Shown here one piece after another: positions 51,780 through 64,000 of a DNA stretch of 64,000 bases. Under the pieces are notes generated by a model. The model did not search any database. It was not told the origin of the DNA and saw nothing but the letters and a program-made list of their open reading frames with translations. A program made the translations under genes and the position numbers. Source of the DNA: Phoebastria nigripes (Eukaryota; Chordata; Aves; Procellariiformes; Diomedeidae); assembly GCA_035582835.1 (NCBI GenBank), contig JAYKAV010002441.1:143252-207251 (forward strand). Reading direction: 5' to 3'. How positions within the stretch are numbered: position 1 is the first letter of the stretch; every line of letters starts with the position of its first letter.

Positions 51780-52200
51780 TGAAACTGTAATGAGATGATA
51801 AGACAAGCTGATTATAGGCCTGCTAATTAAAAATACACAGTATTCTCTATGGAAATCCAGCTCTGCACTACAAAACTGCTGTGCATTTTAATTTCTAACT
51901 CACATACTGTCAGAGCAGGCAATCTTATTTGTCTTTGGATAAGAAGGCAGGTGGGCATGTTTTACACAGGCACCACAGCTTGACAGTCTTGTTACTTTGC
52001 TTTGACAGTTCCCATGCAGAGCCACAGAAATAAAATTACAATGCCAGAGGTCAAACGTAATTGCTCTGACTGCTTTGAATGACTGACGATCCTCTGGCTT
52101 CCCTGACCAATGTTGCCTGCCTCGGTCATGATATGAAAACGCACTTGAGAGCAATTAGCAGAGACCATAATTGGAAATGAACTCTTAGCTGTGTGCTATG
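51780..52200. promoter_or_regulatory. Candidate conserved regulatory block (multiple TAATT core motifs)
   Basis: Homeodomain-type cores recur: CTAATTAA (about 51,824), GTAATTGC (52,057-52,064), CAATTAG (52,152-52,158) and ATAATTGG (52,167-52,174), with a 'gaggtcaaacg' nuclear-receptor-like half-site near 52,048. No repeat or coding signal is seen here. Confidence 0.25.
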
Positions 52201-55200
52201 ACATGCAGTTCAATAACTCAGATGGATCCTCCTCTACATCACCCAGCCCAACTCCGCTGACTTCAGCACGAGGTGAGCTGTGGCCAGGACCAGGGATGGA
52301 GAACATGACCTGGGAAAACCAGTGATGAGAGCTGGCAAGAGCCAGCTGGGGAAAGCATCAGCTGCAGAAAATAAACTGTTTTACTCCTTGAAGCTGGTTT
52401 GTACCTTGCCTTGGATTTTTACTGCATAAATGTCTCTGAATTTCAGCAGCATCCCTCCGTGGCTGGCGTGGCAGCAAGATACATCCTAAACTGCCTGAAG
52501 GGTCAGGGAGGAGGGGATATGAGGCCATGCAGGCTTACACTTTGAAAGATGACCAAGGATTTTTGCTGTCTGGCCTCACACGCTTCAGATACATACCCTG
52601 TGCAGAAAGAGCATCTCCCTTTTAAACTGCTCCAGAGTGCTGAAAATATCAAAGCCTCTGTCATTTTCAGTTATCTGTAAAGTTTTCGGCCACAGTGCAT
52701 TTATGGCAGTGGGGCGAGGCGGAGGATGAGGGGAAGGGGTTGCATCCTGGATCTGTTTGGACTTTTTTTAGTTTTTAAGCAGCTGTCCAGTGAACTTAAT
52801 TAATCTTTCCAGAGTTTCCTGGACTCACTTAGGTTCTTTGGTAATACAAGCTTTCATAAAACCAATAAAAGAGCAAATTGAAGTTCTGTATCTCTGATAA
52901 AATATTCCAGAAAAATAGCAGCAACCTTTTCACTGCAGAACAAATTCTTTCAGCCTACTGCTGATCCTTTTATGTTGAAATTAGGAGTTGTTCACCAAGA
53001 TAATCTCCCAACCTCCTGTACAGCAGTGTTGCAGAGAAGCCAAATGGTGTATATGTACGTCTTCTTCCTTGTTACCAGTCAGCAATAATGATGGTGGAAA
53101 AGTAAAGAAAAACAGCTGCAGTTTATGCTACTCCCACACACATACACATTCTCCTTTTTGAGCAAAAGCTGCAAGAAAGGCTCAGTAATAGAGTACATGG
53201 TGTTCTGAACCTGCACTCNAAAAAGAGCTGCAGGCATAACAGGATGTGTTTTAAACGCAACAATGAAGAGGCAGCATTTTGCTATTTAGAAAAGAAGGAA
53301 AAAACATCAAAAACTCCCAGATCATTCATAAACTTTAGCTTGTTCAACAATAGGTCCAGCTTGGCTAGTTCTGAGCACATTACATGGAGTGGCTCTTTGG
53401 GAGGACCATATTTTTCCTTTCTTGTAAGGGAGACTATTACTTTGCTTCATGACTAGGATCAAGTGTAACATTTGTTTACTGATCCATATCCTGTCTTCAC
53501 TGGTTGTGAATGTCATTACCTATTAGAGTTTTCTGTGCTTTATTGAAACCTATGCAATTACCATTGACTTGAACCCTACAGTCAAGAGCACAGTCTGGAC
53601 CTAGGGGTAGCTTGTTGCTTCTTGTTAACAGTTTGTTAAAGTTGAAGGGAACTTTACAGTGGCCCAGGTCTCCACTTGGAGTAATTAGGCTGTTGAAAAT
53701 AGCAGAGATATGCCGATTTCTATTTCCTGATTTCTATTAATTGAGAATCTACTTTCTCTTGGTATAACAAAAAAATATTGCAACTAGGTCTGCATAGATT
53801 CTTTTCAGAGTTAATCTAAAATTGATGGTTTTCTTATATGAAAATAACATTGCCCGTTTGACTGTTTAACGATAGAAAGAACAATTGTTTTGGGTTTGTC
53901 TCAGCAAATGCAAGCTCAGGAGAGTTTATATCCAGCTGCTCCATATAGTCTTTGCCTCAAACACCAGGCTTCTCCCTTCCACAAATTGTTAGCAAGTTAT
54001 TAAAGAAAATTTCAGTGCTTGGTCATTTGCTATGACTAAATTAATTTTCTTCCATGCTGGTAAGGATACTGTCATGGACTTTATTGACTTTCCTGTGCTA
54101 GCATTTTGCTGATTCTGCTCACACTGTGTCAGTGGCAGCACTGAGTCAGCCTCCCTCTTACAAAGTTCTGCCATTAAACCTCCTCCTTCAGCAGGGGGTT
54201 GTTATTAAAAAAAAGAGACCTCTTTTTTAAAACCAAGGAGAAAACAATGCTAAGTCAGATTTTGTTCTGCGTGGTGTTACACTCCCAAGCATTGGAAGTA
54301 CTGTGTTATTAAAACAAATTGCATTCCACAGTCATTGAACCTTTTTTCCCCTCTTCCTTAAGTATGACCTTACCTTAAGCCAGGGAAAGTTAGGGACTGA
54401 TTAAACTCTAGCTCAGAGCTTTCCCTACAGGTCCTGCTTACGATATACGAGCTGCCACAAAGCGATACTACACTGAGCAGAGCACTGATAGCAACCAGTG
54501 CAAAATGTCTGGGAATGCCTGTGCAAGTCCATGCTCCGGCTGCAATCAGAATGATTTAAATACCTGATTTAACCATAACTTGAAAGTTTCATTTTGATGG
54601 CTTTGCATTATCAACGTGAACCTTACTTTTATTGTTTGTGTTGTAAATTATTTGACTAAAGAAGGGTGCATTCTCACTGACTGATACCCCTGAGGACATA
54701 TTGATTTGCTGCTTTATATAGATTTAACCTTAAATTTGGTCATTGTTTTTGATAGCCAAGAGTATGAAATTCTGTGCTATATTGTCCATTCTAAATTGTT
54801 CGCCACTTTTAGTGAGATTCATATTTGTTTTTTATTGGCAGATCTGTTTTGTTTTGTTTGTTTTAAACATCAAATTGGTCCAGCCCCATTTGGATTTTAT
54901 TAGTACTTAAATAAAAACTGTGGGAAACCTGGATTTTGAGAAAATTATTAATGGTTTTTTAAATGGTAAATGAAACTAGTAAATATGATAAGAAAAATCT
55001 AAGAAAAAGTTTTCAAAACATGTTTTGCATTTACATTTTCCTCATTAAAAAAAAAGGTTTTGCAGGTGCTGACTTTAGCTGATTATTCACCATGGCCTTT
55101 AAGATCTTAAACCTAGCTGATCTGAGCTTCTCATACCAGTTTTTACTCATAGACCAGAAGAAGGTACGAACTTGCTGCCTTTTTATCTTTAAATGCTTCT

Positions 55201-58200
55201 CTAAATGAAAGAGTTAGTTATTGGGCTAAATTTAACTAACTGTAATTTAAGAAAAAATTCCTCTGCTTTTATAGCGGAAGTCTGAAATCTGCTTCATCAG
55301 TTTAATCTGAACCAGTTTAACAGCCTTGATTACTATTTTAATTTAATTTAAAGAAATGTAAAAGATTAAAGTAAATTTAGGCATTAATATGGGCTATGTA
55401 TATCCAAGTTTGCATCTTTGTTTAAAAATCCAATTTATGATAAAAAATTGTTGGAGAGGTCTTTAGTTTTTAACATGGTTGTTTTTGTCTTTAGAAATAA
55501 CGTGCTTCACGCTCAGCAGTGTCAGCAGCCCTGAAGATGAACGTCTTGGCCCTGCAGAAATTCCCTTGCCCATTCACTCTATTTCCACTCCCAACATCTT
55601 ACCAACAAATTCATTTGCTGCTGTTAAAAACACATGGCTGCACGCGATCACACCAAGAACGACAAAGAAAAAGGAATATCCCCATCATGCCTTTTCCAGC
55701 AGAATGGCGTGTTTCCATGTGCCACCCAACCACACCAGGCTACCAGGTGAGGGCAACGCTCCTCAGACGCTGCCCTCCTCGTGCTGACGAGCTGCTTGCA
55801 CGAGAGTTTCCAGCAGATGAAAGGAGGTGGGGTAGCAGTAACCACAGAGGGGCCTGAGAAGAAGAGAAGGTGCAAGGGAAGATGTGTGGGGGATTGACTG
55901 ATGGTGAGGAAGGACTGAGCATTGGTTTGACACCATCTTGCAGTGAGCTGCCAGGATTATTTAACAAGATGTCCCAAAAGATGCACTTTTATTGAAGGTC
56001 CTCCTAATCCCAAACGTTGCACGGGGCTTTCAAATATTTAGGAGGAGTCCCTGCGGTAGTCAAGCGAATGCAGTTTACACCAATGGAGTCTGCTGTGCAA
56101 ACTACTCCCACCACGACAACCTCCTTGCAGCTCAAGATGTGGCCCATCCCACTGAGCACAGGGTGCCATCAAGCATTATGTTTGAGTGCAGCGCGGATCC
56201 CTGTGCTTCCCACAAGGACGCGGTGGGAGGAGACTTACCCCTGCAGCACCCTCCTCGGCTTCAGGACTTTCACAGGAGCACGGTCCCGGCGGGTCCCTTG
56301 GCAGCATATCTGATCCTCCTGTGCCTACAAAACCAAAGACATTTTATTGCCCATGGGAGTATATGCATGGCTGAGAGGTTGCTTTGCTTTGCTTGGATCC
56401 ATTTTTACCAGCCACACTATGTCGCCAGCCTGGTATCTTGTCAGCATTGTTAAAGAAAGCAGAAAGGATACAAAAACAATGGCTGAAAAACATCTTTGCC
56501 AGCTGGAGACAGCTCTGCGTGCTGTGGAGAGGCAGCCAGCACTGGGAGAAAACACAGCAGGTGCTTAGCGGGTTGACACAGCATGCCATGGCTCAGGAAG
56601 GACATACTCAATTTCAGCCCCCACAGCAGCCATCCCTGTCCCTAAGGTGGTGCCCAGTGTCAGGGCTGGGGCTGCCCTGGTCCCTGATGGGGTGGTGGGA
56701 TGGCCCTGGCTGCCAGGTCCAGCCTTGCCACTCCCAGGGAGCCCCCCAGACACTGGTTGCTCTGTGCTCGTCTGTGTTGCTGTGCTGAAGGTGTGCCCAT
56801 GCTCACAGCATCCCTGGGATGAGCTCATCTCATCTTGGGGAGAAGCCAGAGGACTTTTCAGCACTTCTGTGCATCCCAAGGGAAGGGTAACTAGGAGCAG
56901 CTGGGACCTTAACTAAGAGCATCTCATTAGTGAACACTGTTCATCAGCCAGGCAGTAGTCACCACTGCTTATCGGGTGAGGTCAGGTTACAGGTGCAGCT
57001 CGCAGGGCATGGTGTGGGCAGCCTGTCAGTCCTTGCTGGAAGAAGAACCTCTGCACTTTTATTTCTGCATCAAGCTTAAACCTTGAAGAAGGTAAGAACA
57101 TATCTGCTGATTTCACCTCCAGGGACAATCTTGCTTAAGCATAGCTAGCCACAGACAGCTGCTTGGTTGCTTTTGGAATGTCCATAGCAATGGCAATAAT
57201 TACAATAAATAATGGTGGATTAGAGTCAGATTAAATCGGTGAATATTTTCTAAACTGTGAAATTAAATTATAGGGGTTACATGATCTCCCCTATAGAGGA
57301 TAAGGATGTATAAGGATTTATATATCATCTCCAGTAGCACTGTTGAATGTACACATTCACGCTGAGAATACATTGAATAATGTTCGTTGTGCTACCTCAG
57401 CACTGTGCACACCTACTAAATTTGAAAGACGGCTCATGTAATAATACAGCTTGAAATGGCTCTGCAGTCCTTGGTCAATACAAGGACAGTTATTCATGCC
57501 CTCTGCTGCTACTTCACNCTATAATCTTGAGTGTGTCTCTTCAAACAACTACTGTTTGTGTATACTCCACAGTTGTGTTACGATTACTTACGCAAAAGGA
57601 TCTGTGCATCAGAGATGCTCTTTGCTTATTTGTTGCTCCAGCGGATAGTGGCACATGCTAACAGTGCTAGCTTGAGCTGTAGTCTACCTATGGATACATT
57701 GGAGGCACTGACTACACACCTGTATCTTTCTAACAATATTGACTGGTGGATTTTCCTGCTTTTTGGCAGCCTCAGATAGACATCTTTTGCTCTGGGGGAA
57801 GAATATTAAAAAGTGTCAGTACAACTTATGTGCCAAAATCCTGTAGGTGCTTTTAACTTTTTCCAGCACAGGTTCTTTGGAGCTGACCCCTCCTCTTCCC
57901 ACACGCTGAGCTACGGTGTCCATGTAGTCCACAGAGCCAATAGGTAACCCCCAGCAAGCTTTGAAGACTGCATTAAAACCAGTGGAAATGTGTAATAACG
58001 AAATTGGGACCTTTTTTTCTTGTTGTGCTCTTAGCACTCTGGAGAAGTCCACAAAGCCAGAAGTCTAATCCTGTGACTTTACCACAGGATTGATCCCTCC
58101 TTTGCATTCATCTCTGCTGGGGTTCCCCTAGAGCATTGCTGCTTTGGAAGTGGCACTGCAGAAAACGCATCTAGTTTATTCTGTCCTGATTTCTTTTTTC

Positions 58201-61200
58201 TGCTGTTTTTTTCATCCTTTCCAGCTCACTTTGATAGCTTTATTCATGCTAATCTCAGGCCAAAAGGACCTTCCTTGTTATATGTCTGTAGAGCATTTTA
58301 ACATAGTGGGCCTCTGATTGTCTACTGATACCTATATGCTCTCCTGCTATTCAAATACAGATGTAAAATAGAGCTGTGTGCTTTTTTTTACCATTTCACT
58401 AAAGCATCCTTTCATACTCAGGCCCCCGTGCATCTTTTTCTGCAGTATATTTGGAACTGCAAAGCCTTCAGCATGTTGTCCTTGTGTGGATGCCTCTGCA
58501 TTAGCAAGTAGCTGTGCAGTAGGAGTGGATCAGAGGACGGCAGCAGTGGGTGCTGACATCTCTAGATCTATATTTTAAGTATTTCCAGGATTTAATGTCA
58601 GACTAGATTTCGTCTGATTCCCTGGACTGAGTGTTACCACAGTGTCAGAAGAGTAATACTTGATTTGAATATTTGTGTTTCCACTAGGGTTTGAAAAGTA
58701 TTTCATGTGACCCTGCAGAAGAGTTTCTGGTTTGGTTTCCTCCAAAAGAACTCTTGCCTGCGACTCAACAGTCTCATCACATAGTGTGAATCATCCACAT
58801 CTGAACCAGTTGCAAGTGTGGTTGAGGAAAGAGGGATGAGTTCACTAAAAACCATACTACTGTTCTCTGCCAAAGTACTGATGTATATACAGCCTATGCC
58901 CACCAAGAAAGGGCAGTCTGGTGACTAGGATGCAAAATGGAGATGTGGGTTGCCTAATTTCACACCTGTGCCACAACTAGCATTCTGCATAGCCCTTGGT
59001 AGGCACTGGTATTGACTTAAGTTGTCCACCTGTAAGTGATATTCCCCATTGATGTGGCAACACATGAAAGATTAAGAAGAGAGCATTACAGCGATAATAC
59101 ATGTACTTAACTAGAAAAAAAGTCATGGAAGTCCAAGGCCTAGAAATTAACACACATAAGAAAAGGATAGATTTCCCTCAAATCTCACAAACTTATAAAT
59201 ACATAAGCCTGAGTAGACTTCATCTCCACACTCTGTATTTGGTGACAGGCCATATCTGCCACAGCATGGACCTCTGACTTGATCTGCACGAAGGACATGG
59301 CAACTTTATAATCACCCTTGGATTAAAAAAAAACTCTAGCATGTTCACATCCATGGACGTGTTGTAAAGGCTGCACATAGTACCAGTTCATGCTGCCATT
59401 AGCACAGCTAGTTTTATATCCATCATCATCTGTACAGCAGTGATGAAGTAGCTCAACGAGAACCGCTGCAGGGCAGCTCCATCAGCAGTATTGGGGCTCA
59501 GTGGCTTTTCATCCATCTCTGTGCATGCTAGCTCCACTTCTGTGTAGCACTGTGCTGACTTATTTGTTTCCTTTTATTTGCTGTTGATTTCAACTGTGAA
59601 TAGGGTTTGATGGATGACAGGGGTTTAACAATAAAGAGGACCAGACAATACAACAGGAATGAAGCTGCGCTAACAGTCTCTTTCCTTAAGAGATGTATCC
59701 ATGCAGACTTGGGAGAGAAATCAAGGTGCAGATAATAAGAAGGAATTTGGGCTCTCAGCTCACCAGCATCAGCCAGAAGAGAAGGGAACGGATGTTGTCA
59801 AGACAGGAAGGATGAAATTTAAGTGTTAGAGGCAGATGCCCAGTTCCTGGTGATGTAGTTGGCAGTGAAAGTGCAGAATATGGATGAAAAATAGAGGTAC
59901 TGATGAGGGATCTAGAAAACTGCTGTGCATACCCACTCATTGCTCTTAACAAACAAGGGGAGACTTTAGCACTTCGTTCCTGAATCACAGTTCTTCGTGG
60001 TCAGCATTGTGACCATGGGGGAAGCACCTCTGCATCGGTTAGCAGTGACCTGGGGCAGTACACTCATCTCAAGGGTGCTTGCTCCATCCATCTCAGTCTA
60101 TCAACCCCTTAGGGTTTCTGCTCTACTTCTATAGGANCTGGACAAAGAAAGGAAACTTTAAGATGCAATTCAGCTACTGAAGTATGTGAACTTTCTACAG
60201 GGGCCCACAACTCCCTTAGAAAATCCTTCACAAATGCAAAAATTACCCAGAAACCACAGACTTAAGGTCTTAATTTTGCTATTTGTTTTAGCAACAGAGT
60301 GCTCTGTGTTTTCAGCACATAGACTCCATTGCAGTGTTGTTAAGCTGGCAGTAAACAACTCTGAGCCCTGTACATACAACCATTAACACTGGGGTAGGCT
60401 GTATCCATCTGAAACCTGGCAGCCTACATCCTCTTGCAAAAGAAACTGGTGCATTAAAGGGGCAGGTTGTAGCATAAGAGAAGCTGAATCAGGGAACACC
60501 TTTAGGGCAAAGTTTTGTCTCCTCAGAGGAAAAGGTAGATAAAGCACTTATGGGTATTCACCAGGAAAACTCCTGCAGTGATAGATTCATACTAAATCAA
60601 GCCTTCTTCATTTCTCATATGATAGTCATTTATACCTGCTATGAGAGGTTAGGGCATAGTCAAATGCTCGCTTGCATGGCAGCTGGAGCTGTTTAAGATT
60701 TATTATCCTCTTCCACTGAGACAGGTTGTTTGTGGGAGCACTTTTATTCCTTTTCAGAGCCAAGGCACGATGCACACATGTGCCAAAAGGACATGTTGCT
60801 GCTCCCAGTTTGGCCTTCTCTGCCTGCTGGAGGGTGCCGCCATCTCAGATCTACTGGCCAGTCTGTTGCTCACCAGAGCGCATCCTGCCCTCTCTGCAAT
60901 CCTGTTCAGATTGGAAGGAAACAGGTCAGCTCCAGCCACGTAAATCCTGGATCATCACTAAACTGNCCCATTTGGTCTTGAAGAGGCCAAGGAGGCAATT
61001 TATTAGAGCAACTATTTTCACTTGATTTGAACCACAGGGATTCCTGCTGTTTCTCAGTCTGCTTTCTTTCAGCTAAATTGTCATTAAAAACGAAAGCCAG
61101 ACTATGTCCTCTTGTTGCTATCTTGGCAGTGCCCAGCTGAGCCAGCAGACAGATGCCATGTTAAGCTACAAAGTAGAGTTTGTCACCAATTATTCCTGTG

Positions 61201-62024
61201 AATAATAAAAGGTCATTCAGAAAAATAAAATCCTCAAAGAAGGAGAGGGAGAGAAAAAAAGAGACGCAGTCTAGCAAAAAAGACCTTTCAGCAAGATTGC
61301 TGACATGTTTATTTATTGAACCACTAAATGGCTTGGTGGCTTCATGGAGTTCAGATTGGGAGAGATCACATACCAGCATGAAGACAAAGGCATAACTTAA
61401 GTGGTGAAGAAAACCACTCATTTATCTGATTTTTTGCACTTACTTTTCTTTAATATACTCGATATGTTTAGGCATTGCATCCTTGCTATATTTTGAAACA
61501 ATAATAAGGAAGCTTTCTTACCCTTTTAAACATGCTTTGAGGGCTCACCTCTAAGAGTTAAGAAAATATTTTAGTCTCAGTTTCCATAGATTCTTTGGTC
61601 TTAGAAAAACTATTACGGAGAGCGCTGTAGGTGCCACTTCTCTTGTGATATGAGTGTCTCTCTGATAGCAATTGTCTTAAGAGCACTAGCTCATTTAATC
61701 TGTTTTTCTGCATCTGATTGCGGTGTTATTCACTGGGGTGGATGCACAGGTTATAGAGCTAATGGCACAATTCTCTTCTGCTGATTTGCTTTTCTCTTCC
61801 AAATGATTTTTTTTTTCCAGCTTTCACACTGTGATGTATTTTGGACTTAAATACAAATAAGGCAAAAATCTCCCTACTAGAGCTAGTAGGAGGGAAGTCA
61901 CACCTACTTATGCCCCATTAGAAAGGAGCCTTGGCTAGTGTCATTCCTCAGAGGGTGCTGGTTGGATTGTGACTATGCCAGAAGCACTGTGCTACATCTG
62001 TGCTAAGAATAGGTGTCGAAGGCT
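52201..62024. other. Noncoding stretch, right part
   Basis: Apart from the exon-like block at 55.5 kb, it holds a GC-richer patch at about 56,000-56,900 with overlapping chance ORFs in several frames. No repeat family, RNA gene or exon is otherwise recognisable. Confidence 0.6.
55495..55746 (+). other. Candidate coding exon, 252 bp, phase 1-1
   Basis: A T-rich tract ending in TTTAG (acceptor after 55,494) is followed by an uninterrupted frame and a good donor, CCAG|GTGAGG (after 55,746). Length is a multiple of three and both ends have the same phase, as in cassette exons. The encoded stretch begins ITCFTLSSVSSPEDERLGP and ends HVPPNHTRLP, polar and Pro/Ser-rich in the middle. I recognise no domain. 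It is about 12 kb right of the CpG island, on the strand a rightward gene would use. A chance open frame is quite possible. Confidence 0.22.
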
Positions 62025-64000
62025 CAGTCTCCAAAACTCAGATGCACCCTGGACTTCAGAAGAGCAGACTTCGGCCTCTTCAGGGATCTGCTTGGTAGAG
62101 TACCATGGGATAAAGCCTTGGAGGGAAGAGGGCCCCAAGAAAGCTGGGTAATATTCAAGGATCACCTCCTCCAACCTCAGGAACGATGCATCCCAACAAA
62201 GAGGAGGTCAGGCAAAAACGCCGGGAGGCGTGTCCTGCATGGACAAACAAGGAGCTCCTGGACAAACTCAAACACAAAAAGGAATCCTACAGAGGGTGGA
62301 AGCAAGGACAGGTAGCCTGGGAGGAATACAGAGAAATTGTCCGAGCAGCCAGGGATCAGGTTAGGAAAGCTAAAGCCCTGATTTATAGAATTAAATCTGG
62401 CCAGGGACGTCAAGGGCAACAAGAAAAGCTTCTATACGTACNTCAGGGATAAAAGGAAGCGTAGCGAAAATGTGGGCCTTCTCCGGAACAAAACAGGAGA
62501 CCTGGTTACTCAGGATATGGAGAAGGCTGAGGTACTAAATTACTTTTTTGCCTCAGTCTTCACTGGCAAGTGCTCAAGCCTCACCGCCCAACCCACAGAA
62601 GGCAAAGGCAGGGACTGGGAGAATGAAGAGCCGCCCACTGTAGGAGAAGATTGGGTTCAAGACCATCTAAGGAAGCTGAAGGTGCACAAGTCCATGGGAC
62701 CTAATGAGATCCATCCGCGGGTCCTGAGGGAACTGGTGGATGAAGTTGCTAAGCCACTATCCATCGTNTTTGAGAAGTCNTGGCAGTCCNGTGAAGTTCC
62801 CAGTGACTGGAAAAGGGGAAACATAACCCCCATTTTTAAAAAGGGAAAAAAGGAGGACCCAGGGAACTACAGGCCAGTCAGTCTCACCTCTGTGCCTGGG
62901 AAGATCACGGAACAGATCCTCCTGGAAGCTATGCTAAGGCACATGGAGAACAGGGAGGTGATTCAAGACAGCCAGCATGGCTTCACCAAGGGCAAGTCCT
63001 GCCTGACCAACCTNGTGGCCTTCTATGATGGAGTGACTACATCAGTGGACAAGGGAAGAGCTACTGACGTCATCTATCTGGACCTCTGAAGGCCTTTGAC
63101 ACGGTCCCCCACAACATCCTTCCCTCTAAACTGGAGAGATATGGATTTGATGGGTGGACTGTCTGGTGGATGACGAATTGGTTGGATGGTCGCACCCAGA
63201 GGGTAGTGGTCAATGGCTCAATGTCCAGATGGAGATCAGTGACAAGTGGTGTCCCTCAGGGGTCCTTACTGGGACCAGTACTGTTTAATATCTTCATCAA
63301 TGACAGAGACAGTGGGATCGAGTGCACCCTCAGCGAGTTTGCAGATGACGTCAAGCTGAGTGGTGCAGTTGATACCCCTGAGGGATGGGATGCCATCCAG
63401 AGGGACCTGGACAAGCTTGAGAAGTGGGCCNNTGTGAACCTCATGAGGTNCAACAAGGCCAAGTGCAAGGTCCTGCACCTGGGTCAGGGCAACCCCTGGT
63501 ATCAAGACAGGCTGGGGGATGAAGGGATTGAGAGCAGCCCTGCCGAGAAGGACTTGGGGGTACTGGTGGATGAAAAGCTGGACATGAGCCAACAATGTGT
63601 GCTCGCAGCCCAGGAGGCCAACCGTATCCTGGGCTGCATCAGAAGAAGCATGGCCAGCAGGTCGAGGGAGGTGATTCTGCCCCTCTGCTCTGGTGAGACC
63701 CCACCTGGAGTACTGTGTCCAGCTCTGGAACCCTCAGCACACAAGACAGACATGGACCTGTTGGAGTGGGTCCAGAGGAGGGCCATGAAAATGATCAGGG
63801 GGATGGGACGCCTCTCCTATGAAGAAAAGCTGAGAGAGTTGGGGTTATTCAGTCTAGAGAAGAGAAGGCTTCAGGAAGATCTTATTGCAGCCTTTCAGTA
63901 CTTAAAGGGGGCTTATAAAAAAGATGGGGACAAACTTTTTAGCAGGGCCTGTTGCGACAGGACAAGGGGTAATGGTTCTAAACTAATAGAGGGTAGATCC
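62025..64000 (+). mobile_element. CR1 non-LTR retrotransposon (LINE), 5'-truncated, runs off the window
   Basis: This is a sense-oriented copy of chicken-repeat-1 (CR1), the dominant LINE of birds. The similarity begins near 62,025, inside the region of ORF2 that links endonuclease to reverse transcriptase, so the 5' UTR, ORF1 and endonuclease are missing. That is the usual result of 5' truncation during target-primed integration. It continues to the last base, so the 3' UTR and the short terminal repeat that would confirm the 3' end lie outside. The exact 5' junction could be off by tens of bases because no target-site duplication can be seen. Reading-frame breaks show that it is dead. It keeps much clearer protein similarity than the two antisense CR1 relics in this window, so it inserted later. 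The family call is secure; the CR1 subfamily cannot be assigned by eye. Confidence 0.95.
62040..64000 (+). pseudogene. CR1 ORF2 reverse-transcriptase relic, frameshifted
   Basis: This is the decayed coding part of the CR1 copy. In life the ORF2 protein nicks target DNA and reverse-transcribes its own RNA at the nick. The order seen is: linker (about 62,040-62,220), basic stretch [13 protein letters not shown] (about 62,265-62,305), the palm entry with [20 protein letters not shown] and NYRPVSLTS (about 62,800-62,895), [13 protein letters not shown] (about 62,970-63,010), [12 protein letters not shown] (about 63,080-63,115), [11 protein letters not shown] (about 63,245-63,277) and the catalytic FADD (63,338-63,349). 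A thumb or C-terminal [14 protein letters not shown] segment lies near 63,825-63,870. The frame breaks near 62,215-62,250 and near 62,380. A single-base loss at about 63,086 turns LDLxKAF into LDL-stop. Two compensating shifts lie around 63,685-63,740. FADD in place of YADD is normal for CR1. No product is expected. Confidence 0.93.

Noticed and set aside
1..64000. Search for tRNA, rRNA, known microRNA, CRISPR, integrase/attachment sites, endogenous retroviral gag-pol or LTR pairs
   Set aside because: None was recognised by eye. A tool-based scan could still find diverged LTRs or unannotated small RNAs.

Overview
This window looks like a piece of a bird nuclear genome, most likely from a draft assembly. 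The main evidence is the right end: from about 62,025 to the window edge there is a CR1 non-LTR retrotransposon whose reverse-transcriptase relic reads like avian CR1. Two older, antisense CR1-type fossils lie at about 7,985-8,445 and 44,330-45,320. Several very old MIR/L2-like fragments are also present. Composition, scattered single Ns, short non-significant ORFs and many poly-A/poly-T tracts all fit intergenic or intronic vertebrate DNA. There is no bacterial-type operon, CRISPR array, phage or integron structure.

Layout. 1-42,700 is AT-rich noncoding DNA with ancient repeats (about 465-660, 4,485-4,600, 7,985-8,445, 27,110-27,210, 39,820-39,890), small tandem duplications (2,884-2,922; 24,909-24,995; 35,294-35,325), low-complexity tracts, and a few places where splice-like signals bracket open frames (15,308-15,472; 17,449-17,463; 40,676-40,747; 41,174-41,392 minus). 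42,780-43,930 is a sharply bounded CpG island full of GC-box-type motifs, by far the strongest regulatory feature. It is probably the promoter and first exon of a gene I cannot name. A CRE-like site sits 15-22 bp outside its left edge, and a splice-donor-like GTAAGA sits exactly at that edge on the minus strand. 44,330-45,320 is an old antisense CR1. 45,321-62,024 is again noncoding, with MIR/L2-type relics (48,345-48,580; 49,100-49,500), two blocks that look like conserved regulatory DNA (47,880-48,230; 51,780-52,200) and one exon-like open block (55,495-55,746). 62,025-64,000 is the younger, broken CR1.

No complete protein-coding gene is recognisable. The long ORFs inside the CpG island come from a lack of stop codons in GC-rich DNA and are not called as genes. 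The best reading is one CpG-island promoter surrounded by intron or intergenic sequence, with candidate exons that need transcript data. I found no convincing previously undescribed system. The most useful leads are the CpG-island promoter and its possible leftward first exon, the exon and microexon candidates, a duplicated palindromic TTAATTAA site, and a cluster of ambiguous bases confined to the young CR1 copy.
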